Below are positions 28,791-37,210 of a DNA stretch of 64,000 bases, piece after piece. The first letter of the stretch is position 1. Every line of letters begins with the position of its first letter. The notes beneath the pieces were generated by a model. That model did not search any database, was not told the DNA's origin, and saw only the letters and a program-made list of their open reading frames with translations. The DNA is from UBA5018 sp947463165 (lineage in GTDB: Bacteria > Cyanobacteriota > Cyanobacteriia > PCC-6307 > Cyanobiaceae). Location of the stretch: the NCBI GenBank assembly GCA_943371245.1, contig CALRTY020000013.1, positions 18,546 through 82,545 on the forward strand, read 5' to 3'. The position numbers and the translations under genes were made by a program.

Positions 28791-29023
28791 AACCTTTGCA
28801 AATGCCAGGGCTCGCTTAACGTGGGGCTTACTCAAAAAAGGGCACGCTAGACATGCGAATTGATTACGCCACTGATCAGCCAATCAGCTAACTATTAGCC
28901 CCGAAAATCATTTAGATATAGATTGATTGCCGCAAGCAAAATCTAGAGATTATGGGCACAGAGACGGAGGGTAGCAGTAAAATGCAGTGACTATAAATGC
29001 TGATTAGCCTAGCCGCAAGGCCC

Positions 29024-29051
29024 ATGGCGGATGGCGGATGGCGGATGGCGC
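29024..29051. repeat. 7-bp tandem repeat (atggcgg)x4
   Basis: Three exact copies of atggcgg followed by atggcgc, contiguous. A short simple-sequence tract without coding potential. Confidence 0.85.
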
Positions 29052-29264
29052 ATGTCGAAGGTGCAGGCGCATGGCAGTAGTCGAAAAATAGCGCACTTCG
29101 AAGTACCATTCCGCTTTACGAGCCAGGGAAAAGCCAAGTATTACAATACTTTTCACACCTCAAAATCGGCAAGATTTGGCTTTTTCGAGATGACCCACAG
29201 CAGACGATAAAGTCACAGGGGAAATACAGCTAGTATGCAGAGAGCATGCATGAAGCATGAAGGC

Positions 29265-29395
29265 AGCAGGCAAGAACCAGGCAGGCAGATAGGCAGACAG
29301 GTCGGCAGGCAGGCAGGCAGGCAGGCAGATAGGCAGACAGGTCGACAGGCAGGCAGGTCGGCAGGTAAATAGGTAAATAAGCAGGCAGACAAGAA
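29265..29395. repeat. Tetranucleotide (ggca/ggta) microsatellite with 40-bp higher-order copy
   Basis: About 130 bases built from ggca, with variants agat, gaca, ggtc and ggta in the same four-base register. A 24-base block starting gcaggcagat at 29281 recurs at 29321, giving a 40-base higher-order unit. Typical of slippage-prone DNA. Confidence 0.85.
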
Positions 29396-29793
29396 GTGCG
29401 CAGAATATTGGTATAAAACAGATAGATAATAGGCAGGAAAAATCAAGGCTAACTGGGTGTCTTACGTCTATCACAAGAAGGCTGAGCACTTTATACTAAT
29501 TGCCATCAAGTTGTTGATTGCAATTAAGGAAGCTCTGACAAACCCTAGCCACGGCCAATGGAGCCCCGCTGCTGCAAAGTGCCTCGGGTCGTTGGGTCAT
29601 GGAAATCGAAATTTATCAGAGCTTCACTAGGGAATAAACAAGCACCGCAGCCCAAAAGAGACCCTGGGAAACTTTAATTTTACCAGGGACAGATCAGATG
29701 GCGATAGACAGCAAAATTACAGCACTAGCAACTTATCAGCTATCTAGAGCTGCCAAAAATGCCACGGTACTTTTGCAGGAGTCAAATGACAAA

Positions 29794-30000
29794 TCAGGCA
29801 CTGATAAAGTTCGTAACCGCGGCATTATTACCCTGGAGGCTAGCGGCATAGCCAAAGCCCCACAGGCCAATGCCAACATTGGTGACATCATTAGACTGCT
29901 TTATGCCAGTGAAATTGGTCACCTTAGTGATGCTAGGCACCTTGTAGCCGCCGCCAATCAGTTCGGCTTGCACATCGGCCAGCAGGTTGATGTTAGACAT
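29794..30000 (-). CDS. Small double-glycine-type peptide precursor (putative bacteriocin-like)
   Basis: A 68-residue peptide with a strong ribosome binding site (AAGGAG, seven to eight bases before the ATG). The first 17 residues, MSNINLLADVQAELIGG, look like a double-glycine leader; the GGG at 16-18 would be the cleavage site for a C39-peptidase transporter. The remaining part has about 50 residues, rich in Asn, Gly, Val and aromatic residues (TNVGIGLWGFGYAASLQGNN), with no cysteine. No transporter or immunity gene is adjacent. The role as a secreted peptide is inference; the existence of the gene is supported by the ribosome site and codon pattern. Confidence 0.6.
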   Translation of the reverse strand: MSNINLLADVQAELIGGGYKVPSITKVTNFTGIKQSNDVTNVGIGLWGFGYAASLQGNNAAVTNFISA

Positions 30001-30683
30001 AGATTTTCTCCAAGGAAAGATGGAAAGGAGCATCGTCAGATGCCCAGCAAAATTATTAATCGACAAACGAGTGGGGCAAACAGAAATTGGCACTTTCGCG
30101 GCACTTTAGCTGCAACTACGTTCATTTACGCCCGCCAAGCATCTATCCACTTAGGATATATTGAGAATCCACGGAAAACACGCCAAAGCAATCTGCTTCA
30201 TAGCCCATTTACGCCGCAGCTTAATCATGCTATAGCTATTTTGTATGCAGGAAATTCATGCCATGGCCAATCCAAGCCATGGCCAATGAACGCCTTAGCC
30301 AACCCAATCCAGAGTCAATCCACTCTAGAACTAATTCAATCCGGAGTTAATCCACTTCAGGGTTAATTCAATCTAGAGTCAAGTCAATCTAAAGCCAAAT
30401 CAATCTAGATGATATCGCGAAAGGCGCCAGGATACACGATATCACGCAGCGAGAAGCATTGCAGCAATTTTATAAACAAACTCAGGGGAGCGGAGTCGGC
30501 GATTTTCGAGATATCAAGAAGATGCGAGGAGCAGAACTAGCATCAAAACGCCCTTGAAAATCCAAGCCACGGCCGAAGATGCACTGATGTCGCAAACATT
30601 ACTCGGCTGACAAGATCGCCCAAATGCCTGTTAATCAAAATCTCATTCATATAACAGAAATATCAATCGAAAATCTAGCCTTC
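30001..30683. other. Intergenic region between small peptide gene and feoB
   Basis: Holds the promoter side of the peptide gene and the 3' side of feoB. Its main content is the 16-bp repeat array at 30260-30403. From 30404 to 30683 I see AT-rich unique sequence and no gene. A plus-strand frame crossing 29698-30366 is antisense to the peptide gene and runs into the repeat, so it is not called. Confidence 0.55.
30260..30403. repeat. 16-bp degenerate tandem repeat, nine units in exact phase
   Basis: Units begin at 30260 and then every 16 bases to 30388. The core is tc.agagtcaatccaa; early units read gccatggccaatccaa. Alternate units are more alike (32-base super-period at 30305, 30337 and 30369), showing that dimers of the unit were copied. 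Confidence 0.82.
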
Positions 30684-32513
30684 TTAGGCCATAATCAGCC
30701 GGCCACCCTGATATACAATGAACGCCATGACCCAGGCCAAGCCGAGAGACCAACCTAAAGAGAGCAGAGCAAAGCCTCGGCTCTTGGACTCTTGAAGCTG
30801 GGCGGCAATAGTGCCCAAACAGGGGGTATAGATTAGCACAAATGTCATAAAACTGAGCGACTGCAAGGGGGTAAGTGCAGCACTCATTGAGGCTCCCAGC
30901 GTGGTTTCGCTGCTGTTATAGATTACGGCCATGGCCCCCAGCAGAATCTCCTTAGCTATAAAGCCAAAAAAGAGCGACACAGTTAGGGAAGGATTCATGC
31001 CAATTGGAGCCAATAAAGGCTGGAAAAACTGGCCAATTCCATCAGCTATTGTGTGGCCAGAGCCCTGAATTGCCCCAGGAGGCAAGTTTGTGAGCAGCCA
31101 TATTGCCGCCGCTCCCAGCACAATGAACAGCCGAGTGGTGGCCAGAAAATTAACCATTGAGCTCCAGGCCCGTCGCAAGATTGTGCGTAAACTTGGATTA
31201 CGATAGGGGGGCAATTCCAGCACGAATGCCTCCCGGCTGGGGAAGACTCTCTTAAATACCAATCCAGTGATGATCGCCGCTACAAAACTCATCAGATAGA
31301 AGCCAAATACCACCAGGCCAGCCGCCCACCATGGTCGCGGGAAGAATACCCCAGCCATGAACACGAACACGGTTAATCTTGCTTGGCAAAGGGCAAATGG
31401 AATCACCAGCATCGTGAGCAGGCGCTGGGCAGGATCTCGAATCACCCGAGTGCCTAAAATTGATGGGACATTGCAGCCAAATCCCATAACCTGCAGAACA
31501 AAAGCCCTTCCATCTAGGCCAAGCCAGTTCATAAAGCCATCCATCAGGAAAGCCGCCCTAGGCAGATAACCAGAATCCTCTATAACCGCAAGCATTAGAT
31601 AAAACAGAAAGATAACCGGCAAGAATGTGGTAACGGTACCCACCCCCAGCCATACGCCATCAACCAAGAAACCCCGCAGAAATTCCGGTGCACCGATGGC
31701 TGTCAAGCCAGGTTCCAGCAAAACCGTTTGCAACCAGTCAAGCCCAGAACCCAGCAGATCCTGCAAAGGCTTGGCCAAGGCGTATAGAGACTGAAACAGC
31801 AGCAGTACTATCCCCAGAAACAGCAGCACCCCAGCGAAGGGATGCAGCAGCCAACGGTCCAAACGGCGGGTACGCCAATGCACCAATTGCTCAGGCTGCT
31901 GAACGCATTTATCTACCAGATTTTCGAGACGAGACTCCAGTTCATCGGCGGGAAACTCTGGCGGCGGCAACTGAAGCCTGGCCAAACGATCAAGCAAATC
32001 GCCGATACCCTCATTACGCTTGGCACTGATCGCCACCACAGGAATGCCCAGCCCCTCTGCCAGGGCAGGGGCATCGATAACCACTCCCAGGCGACGGGCT
32101 TCATCGCTCATATTTAGGGCCAGTACTGTTGGCAAACCCAGGGCCAACACCTGCAAAACTAGTCGGAGCTGGGCCGCAATCTGACTGGCATTAATAATCA
32201 CCAGCACCAAATCAGGAGGGGTTTGGTGCAAAAAATCTTTCACCACGGCCTCATCGGCGCTATGGCCATCCAGGTCGTGGATGCCAGGCAGATCCACCAG
32301 CTGACGGGACGCCCCGCCAGCCCCTGGAGGCAGGGGGCCACGCATCAGCTCCACCGTGAGCCCTGGCCAGTTAGCAATCAGGGCATTGCCACCGGTAAGC
32401 CTGTTGTAGAGGGTTGACTTGCCGGTATTGGGCATACCCAACAGGGCTAGAGTCTGCTGCTCCCCTGGGTTAGACGGGCTCGTACTGCCATGACAGCTAT
32501 TACCAAGTACCAT
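30684..32513 (-). CDS. feoB: Ferrous iron transporter FeoB
   Basis: An inner-membrane Fe(II) importer of 609 residues. The N-terminal GTPase domain shows G1 GMPNTGKS (26-33), G3 DLPGIHD and G4 NMSD. A core with two Gate motifs follows, including GFGCNVPS, and about eight or more helices. It is shorter than E. coli FeoB (about 770) but within the range of cyanobacterial forms. No feoA is adjacent. The start lies two bases after the stop of the metallophosphatase gene, so both are likely cotranscribed. Confidence 0.93.
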   Translation of the reverse strand: MVLGNSCHGSTSPSNPGEQQTLALLGMPNTGKSTLYNRLTGGNALIANWPGLTVELMRGPLPPGAGGASRQLVDLPGIHDLDGHSADEAVVKDFLHQTPPDLVLVIINASQIAAQLRLVLQVLALGLPTVLALNMSDEARRLGVVIDAPALAEGLGIPVVAISAKRNEGIGDLLDRLARLQLPPPEFPADELESRLENLVDKCVQQPEQLVHWRTRRLDRWLLHPFAGVLLFLGIVLLLFQSLYALAKPLQDLLGSGLDWLQTVLLEPGLTAIGAPEFLRGFLVDGVWLGVGTVTTFLPVIFLFYLMLAVIEDSGYLPRAAFLMDGFMNWLGLDGRAFVLQVMGFGCNVPSILGTRVIRDPAQRLLTMLVIPFALCQARLTVFVFMAGVFFPRPWWAAGLVVFGFYLMSFVAAIITGLVFKRVFPSREAFVLELPPYRNPSLRTILRRAWSSMVNFLATTRLFIVLGAAAIWLLTNLPPGAIQGSGHTIADGIGQFFQPLLAPIGMNPSLTVSLFFGFIAKEILLGAMAVIYNSSETTLGASMSAALTPLQSLSFMTFVLIYTPCLGTIAAQLQESKSRGFALLSLGWSLGLAWVMAFIVYQGGRLIMA

Positions 32514-32515
32514 GA

Positions 32516-33421
32516 TCAGGTTCCGCCGCTGCCAGCGGCGCTGACAAGGCGGCCCGGTGGCAAAATCAACGCCCGATCGAGGCGCTGCCCCTGGGCATCC
32601 CAGGCGGTGATCGTGAGGCCGTCGCGATTGGCCTCCAACTCGGCAAAACTAAACCGGCTAATCGCCCTAGCGCTCTGATCTGTAGGCTGCACAGGTCGCA
32701 AATAAGCCCCACCACCGCCAACCACTAGGTAGGTGGTGCCATCGATCGGCTTACTGCGCTCATAGTGATGCTCATGGCCATTGATGTAAAGCGCCACGCC
32801 ATAGCGCCGGAACAGGGGGGCAAAGCGCCGTTGAGCTGCTTGATCGTTGCCGTAGAAGCCGGAGGAATACACCGGATGATGGCCCACCACTACTTTCCAA
32901 ACGGCGCTGCTGCGGGCCAGGGATTGGCTCAGCCAGGGCAGCTGACGCGCCCAGTCGGCATTCACATTCGTATCTAGGCAGAAGAATTCCACCAAACCCT
33001 GCCGCAGCGAATAAAAACGGCCTTTCATGCCAAATGGGCGATAGGCAAGCTGCTGCTCACCATTGGCCGTGCGGATGTCATGGTTGCCAAGCACCGCATG
33101 GAAGGGCACGCCAGCGGCAATCAACTCCCGGTAGGGCTTCTCAAAGGTGGCCTGCACCATAGCTATATCTCCCGCCGGATAAATGTTGTCTCCCCCCAGT
33201 AACACCAGATCCACTGGCCTCTGCCGATTAACCAGGGCCATTTGCTGAGCCACGGCCCGCTGATTGGCATCGCCGCTACCGGTGTCTGCCACCGCCAAAA
33301 AGCGGGTGGTGGCTCCAACACCTGCCCAGACAGAGCGCTGCAGCAGCCAGGCTGGAGTGGCCAGGCCGCCCCAGGCCAGCAGTTGCAGAAAGCGTCTTCT
33401 GTTTAACGGCGGCAATCCCAT
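32516..33421 (-). CDS. Tat-exported metallophosphatase (purple acid phosphatase-like)
   Basis: 301 residues. A twin-arginine signal (RRRFLQLLAWGG from residue 8) directs folded export. The calcineurin-like metal ligands are spread over DTGSGD, GGDNIY, GNHD, GHHPVY and NGHEHHYER, as in tartrate-resistant/purple acid phosphatases, which use a two-metal centre. It likely releases phosphate from esters in the periplasm. It lies directly upstream of feoB in the same transcript, which is unusual and may reflect the iron need of such enzymes (inference). An 18-bp repeat array lies just upstream of its start. Confidence 0.85.
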   Translation of the reverse strand: MGLPPLNRRRFLQLLAWGGLATPAWLLQRSVWAGVGATTRFLAVADTGSGDANQRAVAQQMALVNRQRPVDLVLLGGDNIYPAGDIAMVQATFEKPYRELIAAGVPFHAVLGNHDIRTANGEQQLAYRPFGMKGRFYSLRQGLVEFFCLDTNVNADWARQLPWLSQSLARSSAVWKVVVGHHPVYSSGFYGNDQAAQRRFAPLFRRYGVALYINGHEHHYERSKPIDGTTYLVVGGGGAYLRPVQPTDQSARAISRFSFAELEANRDGLTITAWDAQGQRLDRALILPPGRLVSAAGSGGT

Positions 33422-33434
33422 GGCATCAATCGCT

Positions 33435-33543
33435 CAACATCATTGTGGGCGCCGGCATCATTGTGGGTTCCGGCATCATTGTGGGTAGCAGCATCATTGG
33501 GGGTAGCAGCATCATTGTGGGTAGCAGCATCATTGGGGGTGCC
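33435..33543. repeat. 18-bp tandem repeat, five to six units
   Basis: Units at 33445, 33463, 33481, 33499 and 33517 follow g.gggtagcagcatcatt with few changes; partial units flank them. This is the least decayed array of the window. It occupies the leader or promoter region of the metallophosphatase-feoB transcript. Confidence 0.88.
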
Positions 33544-33598
33544 AGGGGTAGTGGGGGCGAATTCAGCTCAGGCATAAATCAGCCACTAAAGATATAGC

Positions 33599-34189
33599 TC
33601 AGGCGGCCAGGGAAATGTTTTCCATCAAGGCCGGCGCCAAGCGCAGCCCTGGTTCACTGCTGGGGGATTCCAATAGGCCCGCCTTGCGGATGCGGGTGAT
33701 CAGCCGGGTGGTGGTTACTCGTGTGGTGCCAATCAACTCGCCAATGCGTTCATGGGTGAGGCGAAACGGCAGGTGACACCAATCGCCACAACGACGACCC
33801 ATGCGATGCACCAACAGGGCCAGCAGGGCGTGCAACCGCTGCTCAGCATTGCCCAGATGGCGGATGCGCAGCAATTGCAGGGTCCATTCATTCACCGCAT
33901 CGGCTCCCCCGCCAGCAGCGGCTGGGCAGGTGCGGAAGGCCAGGGGGGTGAGCGCTTCAATGCAGACCCCTTCTGAGCACAGCCGATCCGTCCGCAGCTG
34001 ATCACCTGCTTGCAGGAAGGCGATGGTCATGCCTTCGGTGTCTTCACAGGGGCAATAGACCCGCGCCATGCCCTCGAGCACTTGGACGCAGGTGCCACTG
34101 GGATGCAGGCTGGGATCCAGCAGCACGGCCTGACCAGCTGGCATGCGTACGGCCGGGAGGGCGGGATCGGCTGGGGGAGAGAAGCTCAT
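33599..34189 (-). CDS. CRP/FNR-family transcriptional regulator
   Basis: 196 residues: a shortened cyclic-nucleotide-binding-like beta-roll (about 20-95) without the cAMP-binding signature, then the CRP-type winged helix (LTHERIGELIGTTRVTTTRL). This resembles the NtcA/CRP group of cyanobacterial regulators but is not NtcA. The effector is unknown. It is upstream of the metallophosphatase and feoB on the same strand, after the 18-bp repeat, so control of those genes is possible. A 10-bp inverted repeat lies 25-55 bases before its start. Confidence 0.8.
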   Translation of the reverse strand: MSFSPPADPALPAVRMPAGQAVLLDPSLHPSGTCVQVLEGMARVYCPCEDTEGMTIAFLQAGDQLRTDRLCSEGVCIEALTPLAFRTCPAAAGGGADAVNEWTLQLLRIRHLGNAEQRLHALLALLVHRMGRRCGDWCHLPFRLTHERIGELIGTTRVTTTRLITRIRKAGLLESPSSEPGLRLAPALMENISLAA

Positions 34190-34214
34190 CGAGGTGGGAC
34201 TTGGTCATTAGATC

Positions 34215-34243
34215 GCGGCCACTCCGCAGAAGCGAGTGGCCGC
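34215..34243. promoter_or_regulatory. 10-bp perfect inverted repeat upstream of the CRP-family gene
   Basis: GCGGCCACTC (34215-34224) and GAGTGGCCGC (34234-34243) are exact reverse complements with a 9-base gap. The distance to the regulator's ATG (34189) fits an operator for autoregulation or a leader hairpin. It does not match the NtcA site GTA-N8-TAC. Confidence 0.5.
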
Positions 34244-34665
34244 TCGGACTGAGGCGACCGCGGGGCCTGCAGGCCAAAGACGAGACCAAGAGCTGGCACC
34301 GCCCGGCCGCAGCAGTAACCACTGTTGCGAATCGATCTCAACTTAGCCCCCATCCCCGCCCTGTTGCAAGCGATTCTCAATAGCAGCCAAGCTGTTGCGA
34401 CCGCTCGCCGCTTGCCGCAGAAGAGTTCTGCCACTGAATTTTTTAATCATTCATTCAGGCGGCGAGAAGATCACCCCTGCGATTACACCCAAATCAGCTT
34501 CGCGATCTCGCCGGCCAATTAGCGATGGACCAGATTTATGCGATTAGCTACCGTTACTGAACGGGGGTATGGGCCGCCGCCAGAACCGATTGGAACCCGG
34601 CAGCTGCTGCCCCTTGCGGTTAAGACTCCAGAGGGCCTTTGCTGGGAACCAAACCCTTGACACCT
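34244..34665. other. Intergenic region, divergent promoters
   Basis: About 420 bases between the CRP-family gene and the small membrane protein gene. I find no gene, RNA or array here. Confidence 0.45.
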
Positions 34666-34839
34666 ATGCCGCTGCTTCCCCGCTGGCGCTTCATGACCGA
34701 TGAAGCGAAGGCTTTGGTCAAGCGTTCCGCCTGGTCTGCTGTCGTGGTGGTGCTGGTCTTGCTGGTATTCAGGGCACTGGTTCCCTGGGTGCTGCTGGCC
34801 CTGATCGCCTTTTGGCTATGGAAGGCAGCCAGCAAGTAG
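34666..34839 (+). CDS. Small one-helix membrane protein (57 aa)
   Basis: From the ATG at 34666: a short cationic N-terminus (WRFMTDEAKALVKRSAW) and a long hydrophobic stretch (SAVVVVLVLLVFRALVPWVL and following, 27-53). It resembles a conserved hypothetical of picocyanobacteria. An internal ATG (residue 10, MTDEAK) is an equally good start. Function unknown. Confidence 0.55.
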   Translation: MPLLPRWRFMTDEAKALVKRSAWSAVVVVLVLLVFRALVPWVLLALIAFWLWKAASK

Positions 34840-34890
34840 CTGCCCGCCGCCACGCCCGCCGCCCCTCACGCCGCCCTAGCGCGACAAGCC

Positions 34891-34917
34891 AAAAAAAAGC
34901 GGACCCCTCGGACCCGC
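34891..34917 (-). terminator. Intrinsic terminator for leftward transcript
   Basis: On the minus strand, GCGGGTCC and GGGTCCGC (34917 down to 34899) pair around GAG, with two G-U pairs, followed by eight T. A classical Rho-independent terminator serving the small gene at 35023-35199. Confidence 0.8.
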
Positions 34918-35022
34918 TCGATGACCTCCCAAATCATATGACATTTTGTAACGGCCCCCTTGCGGCGGTGCATTTTGGCGATCCGTTGTGGCGCTCCCCT
35001 GCTCCTGTTGCGGCACTGGGGG

Positions 35023-35199
35023 CTACCTCGCCTGCTGGCCCCGCTGCCAAATCCGCTCCAGGGACTGCCTCGCCTGATCGGTAGTAGCGGGTCTGGCAAC
35101 CAACTGCCGGCGCAGGACGGCGGCGAAACGCCAAGCCTTGATGGCCAAAGCCACCGCGAATACCGCCCAGGGCACCAGCATCCAGATCGGGTTCTCCAT
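35023..35199 (-). CDS. Small conserved hypothetical protein (58 aa)
   Basis: From the ATG at 35199: one N-terminal membrane helix (MENPIWMLVPWAVFAVALAI) and a basic/polar tail ending in ARQSLERIWQRGQQ. It looks like a small membrane-anchored protein of cyanobacteria. A strong terminator about 105 bases after the stop supports transcription of this strand. Function unknown. Confidence 0.6.
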   Translation of the reverse strand: MENPIWMLVPWAVFAVALAIKAWRFAAVLRRQLVARPATTDQARQSLERIWQRGQQAR

Positions 35200-35226
35200 C
35201 AGGTCACTGCTCGCCAACATCCAAGC

Positions 35227-35330
35227 GTTACCGCCAGAACCTAAATATTATTGCCAACGCCCAGGCATTACAGCCAGAGCGTAAATACCATTACCAAGGG
35301 ACAAACATTGCCGCCAGCGACTAGAAACTG
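35227..35330. repeat. 40-bp degenerate tandem repeat, about 2.5 units
   Basis: The motif .ttaccgccag occurs at 35227, 35267 and 35307, exactly 40 bases apart; the rest of the unit (taaata.tatt.ccaa) is also recognisable. It lies between the small gene and tRNA-Cys. Confidence 0.65.
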
Positions 35331-35401
35331 CTAAGAAAATAACAAAATATTGTTAACGCCAACAAAAATCTGAGATTAATTTCTTGTCTAGTATCTAGAC
35401 A

Positions 35402-35472
35402 AGGCGGCACCCAGATTCGAACTGGGGATAAAGGATTTGCAATCCTCTGCCTTACCACTTGGCCATGCCGCC
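35402..35472 (-). tRNA. tRNA-Cys (GCA)
   Basis: On the minus strand the acceptor stem GGCGGCA pairs with TGCCGCC. The anticodon arm is GAGGA-TTGCAAA-TCCTT with anticodon GCA, and the T-arm contains GTTCGAATC. The discriminator base is U, as required for tRNA-Cys, and CCA is not encoded. Its 5' end is 43 bases from the divergent LpxB-related gene. Confidence 0.95.
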
Positions 35473-35515
35473 GCCGGGGAGCAAACTCCCGTGGACGGAT
35501 CGTATCAGCCGCGCC

Positions 35516-36790
35516 ATGGCCTCCCGCTTGCTGGTTTTGAGCAACGGCCATGGCGAGGACCTGATCGCCGAGCGGCTGATCAGCGCCCTGGCCAGGCGAC
35601 AGCCGGCTGTTGAGATTGTGGTACTGCCCCTAGTGGGCGAAGGCAAGGTCTTCGCCGCCGCCGAAGCTGCCGGGAAACTGAGGCGGATTGGGCCGCGGCA
35701 GCCCCTGCCCAGCGGCGGCTTCAGCAACCAGAGCCCGGGCGGCCTGCTGCGGGATCTGGCGGCGGGGCTGGTGGGGCTCAGTTGGCAGCAATGGCGGCTG
35801 GTGCGCCGCTGGGGCCGCAGCGGCGCACCGGTGCTGGCCGTGGGCGACCTGCTGCCCCTGCTGCTGGCCTGGGCCGGTGGCGGCCCCTACGGCTTCATCG
35901 GCACCCCCAAAAGCGACTACACCTGGGCCACGCCGCCGCCGCCCGGCTGGCGGGGCCAGCCCTGGGACCTGCTGGCCGACGCCTATCACCGACGCAAAGG
36001 CAGCGAGTGGGACCCCTGGGAATGGGCGCTGATGGATCGCCGCCGCTGCCGGCTGGTGGCCTTGCGCGATCGGCTGACCGCCCGGGGGCTGAGGCGCCAT
36101 GGGGTGGCGGCCCTGGCGGCCGGCAATCCGATGATGGATGGCCTGGCCCAGCAGCCGCCACCGGCCTGGTTAGCGGTTGATGGGCTGGGCCCGCTGCTGC
36201 TGCTGCCGGGCAGCCGCCTGCCGGAGGCCCTGGCCAATAGCCAAAGACTGCTGGCCGCCCTGGTGGCGCTGGCGGAGCTCCGCGGCCCCCAACCGCTCAC
36301 GGCCCTGCTGGCCAGTGGCGAGCGCCCCAGCGCCCAGGAACTGGCGCCCCTACTGACGGCAGCCGGCTTCTGGGCAGAGGAGCTCAGCCCAGCAGCCGAG
36401 GCCTGCGGTGCCGTGGCCTGCTGGCGGCGCCAGCGGCTGCAACTGCTGATCGGACCGGGCTGTTTCCAACGCTGGGCGCCCTGGTGTAGCGCTGGCCTGG
36501 CCACCGCTGGCACCGCCACCGAACAGCTGGTGGGCCTGGGGATCCCAGCCCTGTCGATCCCAGGGCCAGGCCCCCAGTTCCAGGCCGGCTTTGCCCGGCG
36601 CCAAAGCCGTCTGCTGGGCGGTGCGGTGCTGCCCTGCCGCACGCCGGCACAGGCAGCCCAGCAGCTGGCCCAGCTGCTCGACGATCCCGAACGGCGACGG
36701 CGGCTGGGGAGCATCGGCCGAGCCCGGATGGGCGGCGCCGGTGCCAGCGAAAGGCTGGCGGCCCTGATCGAGCAGCGCCTGCTGGGATGA
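35516..36790 (+). CDS. Lipid-A-disaccharide synthase-related protein
   Basis: 424 residues from the ATG at 35516. The opening SNGHGEDLIAERL and the GSRLPEALAN and GTATEQLVGLGIPALSIPGP regions fit the cyanobacterial and plant LpxB-related glycosyltransferase-like family. It is not the true LpxB, and its substrate is unknown. GT-B type fold expected, cytosolic or membrane-associated. The composition is very rich in Leu, Ala and Gly. It is followed after 25 bases by a small conserved gene. Confidence 0.8.
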   Translation: MASRLLVLSNGHGEDLIAERLISALARRQPAVEIVVLPLVGEGKVFAAAEAAGKLRRIGPRQPLPSGGFSNQSPGGLLRDLAAGLVGLSWQQWRLVRRWGRSGAPVLAVGDLLPLLLAWAGGGPYGFIGTPKSDYTWATPPPPGWRGQPWDLLADAYHRRKGSEWDPWEWALMDRRRCRLVALRDRLTARGLRRHGVAALAAGNPMMDGLAQQPPPAWLAVDGLGPLLLLPGSRLPEALANSQRLLAALVALAELRGPQPLTALLASGERPSAQELAPLLTAAGFWAEELSPAAEACGAVACWRRQRLQLLIGPGCFQRWAPWCSAGLATAGTATEQLVGLGIPALSIPGPGPQFQAGFARRQSRLLGGAVLPCRTPAQAAQQLAQLLDDPERRRRLGSIGRARMGGAGASERLAALIEQRLLG

Positions 36791-36815
36791 TGCGACCAGC
36801 CGCGCCGCGCCCCAT

Positions 36816-37073
36816 ATGGCAGCAATTCCCGATCGTGCCTACAACGCCGCCTGCGGCCATCTGGCCAGCCAGCTAGGCATCAGCCTGGCCGCCGCCCGTC
36901 GCAAGGTGGACATCAAGGCCGCCCAGGAGGGCATCACCGCTGCCGCCGCCAAACTGGAATTGGCAAATCAGTTGCTCAGCACCGCCCAGGCCAGCGGCAT
37001 CGACAGCCATGCCCTGCTCACCGCCCAGCTGGGCACCGTGGGCAACGATGAATACTTCATGACCGAAGACTGA
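36816..37073 (+). CDS. Small conserved hypothetical protein (85 aa)
   Basis: An acidic, helical, Ala-rich 85-residue protein ending in NDEYFMTED. The N-terminal half (ACGHLASQLGISLAAARRKV) could be a helix-turn-helix-like fold, but I see no defined DNA-binding motif. Probably cotranscribed with the LpxB-related gene. Function unknown. Confidence 0.6.
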   Translation: MAAIPDRAYNAACGHLASQLGISLAAARRKVDIKAAQEGITAAAAKLELANQLLSTAQASGIDSHALLTAQLGTVGNDEYFMTED

Positions 37074-37164
37074 ACCCATTTTCCACCTAGCGCAATAGCC
37101 GGCATCTTGGAATTGCCGAACTATTAGAATTAGCCGCCAAGCCAGGTTAATAGCCTGCGAACTA

Positions 37165-37200
37165 AAAGTTGCCCCCAGGGCATGGCTCGCACGCCCTGGG
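37165..37200 (-). terminator. Probable terminator of RNase D gene
   Basis: CCCAGGGC and GCCCTGGG (37200 down to 37174 on the minus strand) form an 8-bp stem with an 11-base loop, ten bases after the RNase D stop. Only four T follow (37168-37165), after GGCAAC, so efficiency is uncertain. Confidence 0.5.
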
Positions 37201-37210
37201 ATTGCCCCGA

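Larger units (their letters stand above)
28791..29793. other. Gene-free, repeat-rich region between dnaB and the small peptide gene
   Basis: No coding frame here survives inspection. The hydrophobic frame on the minus strand near 29160-29489 is only the translation of a tetranucleotide repeat. The region holds the 7-bp repeat at 29024 and the ggca-type array at 29265-29395. The stretch 29490-29697 is plain AT-rich sequence. Confidence 0.6.

Noticed and set aside
29160..29489. Cysteine/leucine/proline-rich protein on the minus strand with repeated ACLP
   Set aside because: It is only the translation of the tetranucleotide repeat and flanking bases; there is no ribosome site and no codon bias.
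29698..30366. 222-residue frame on the plus strand
   Set aside because: It is antisense to the small peptide gene that has a strong ribosome site, and its 3' third is the 16-bp repeat array; no recognisable domain.
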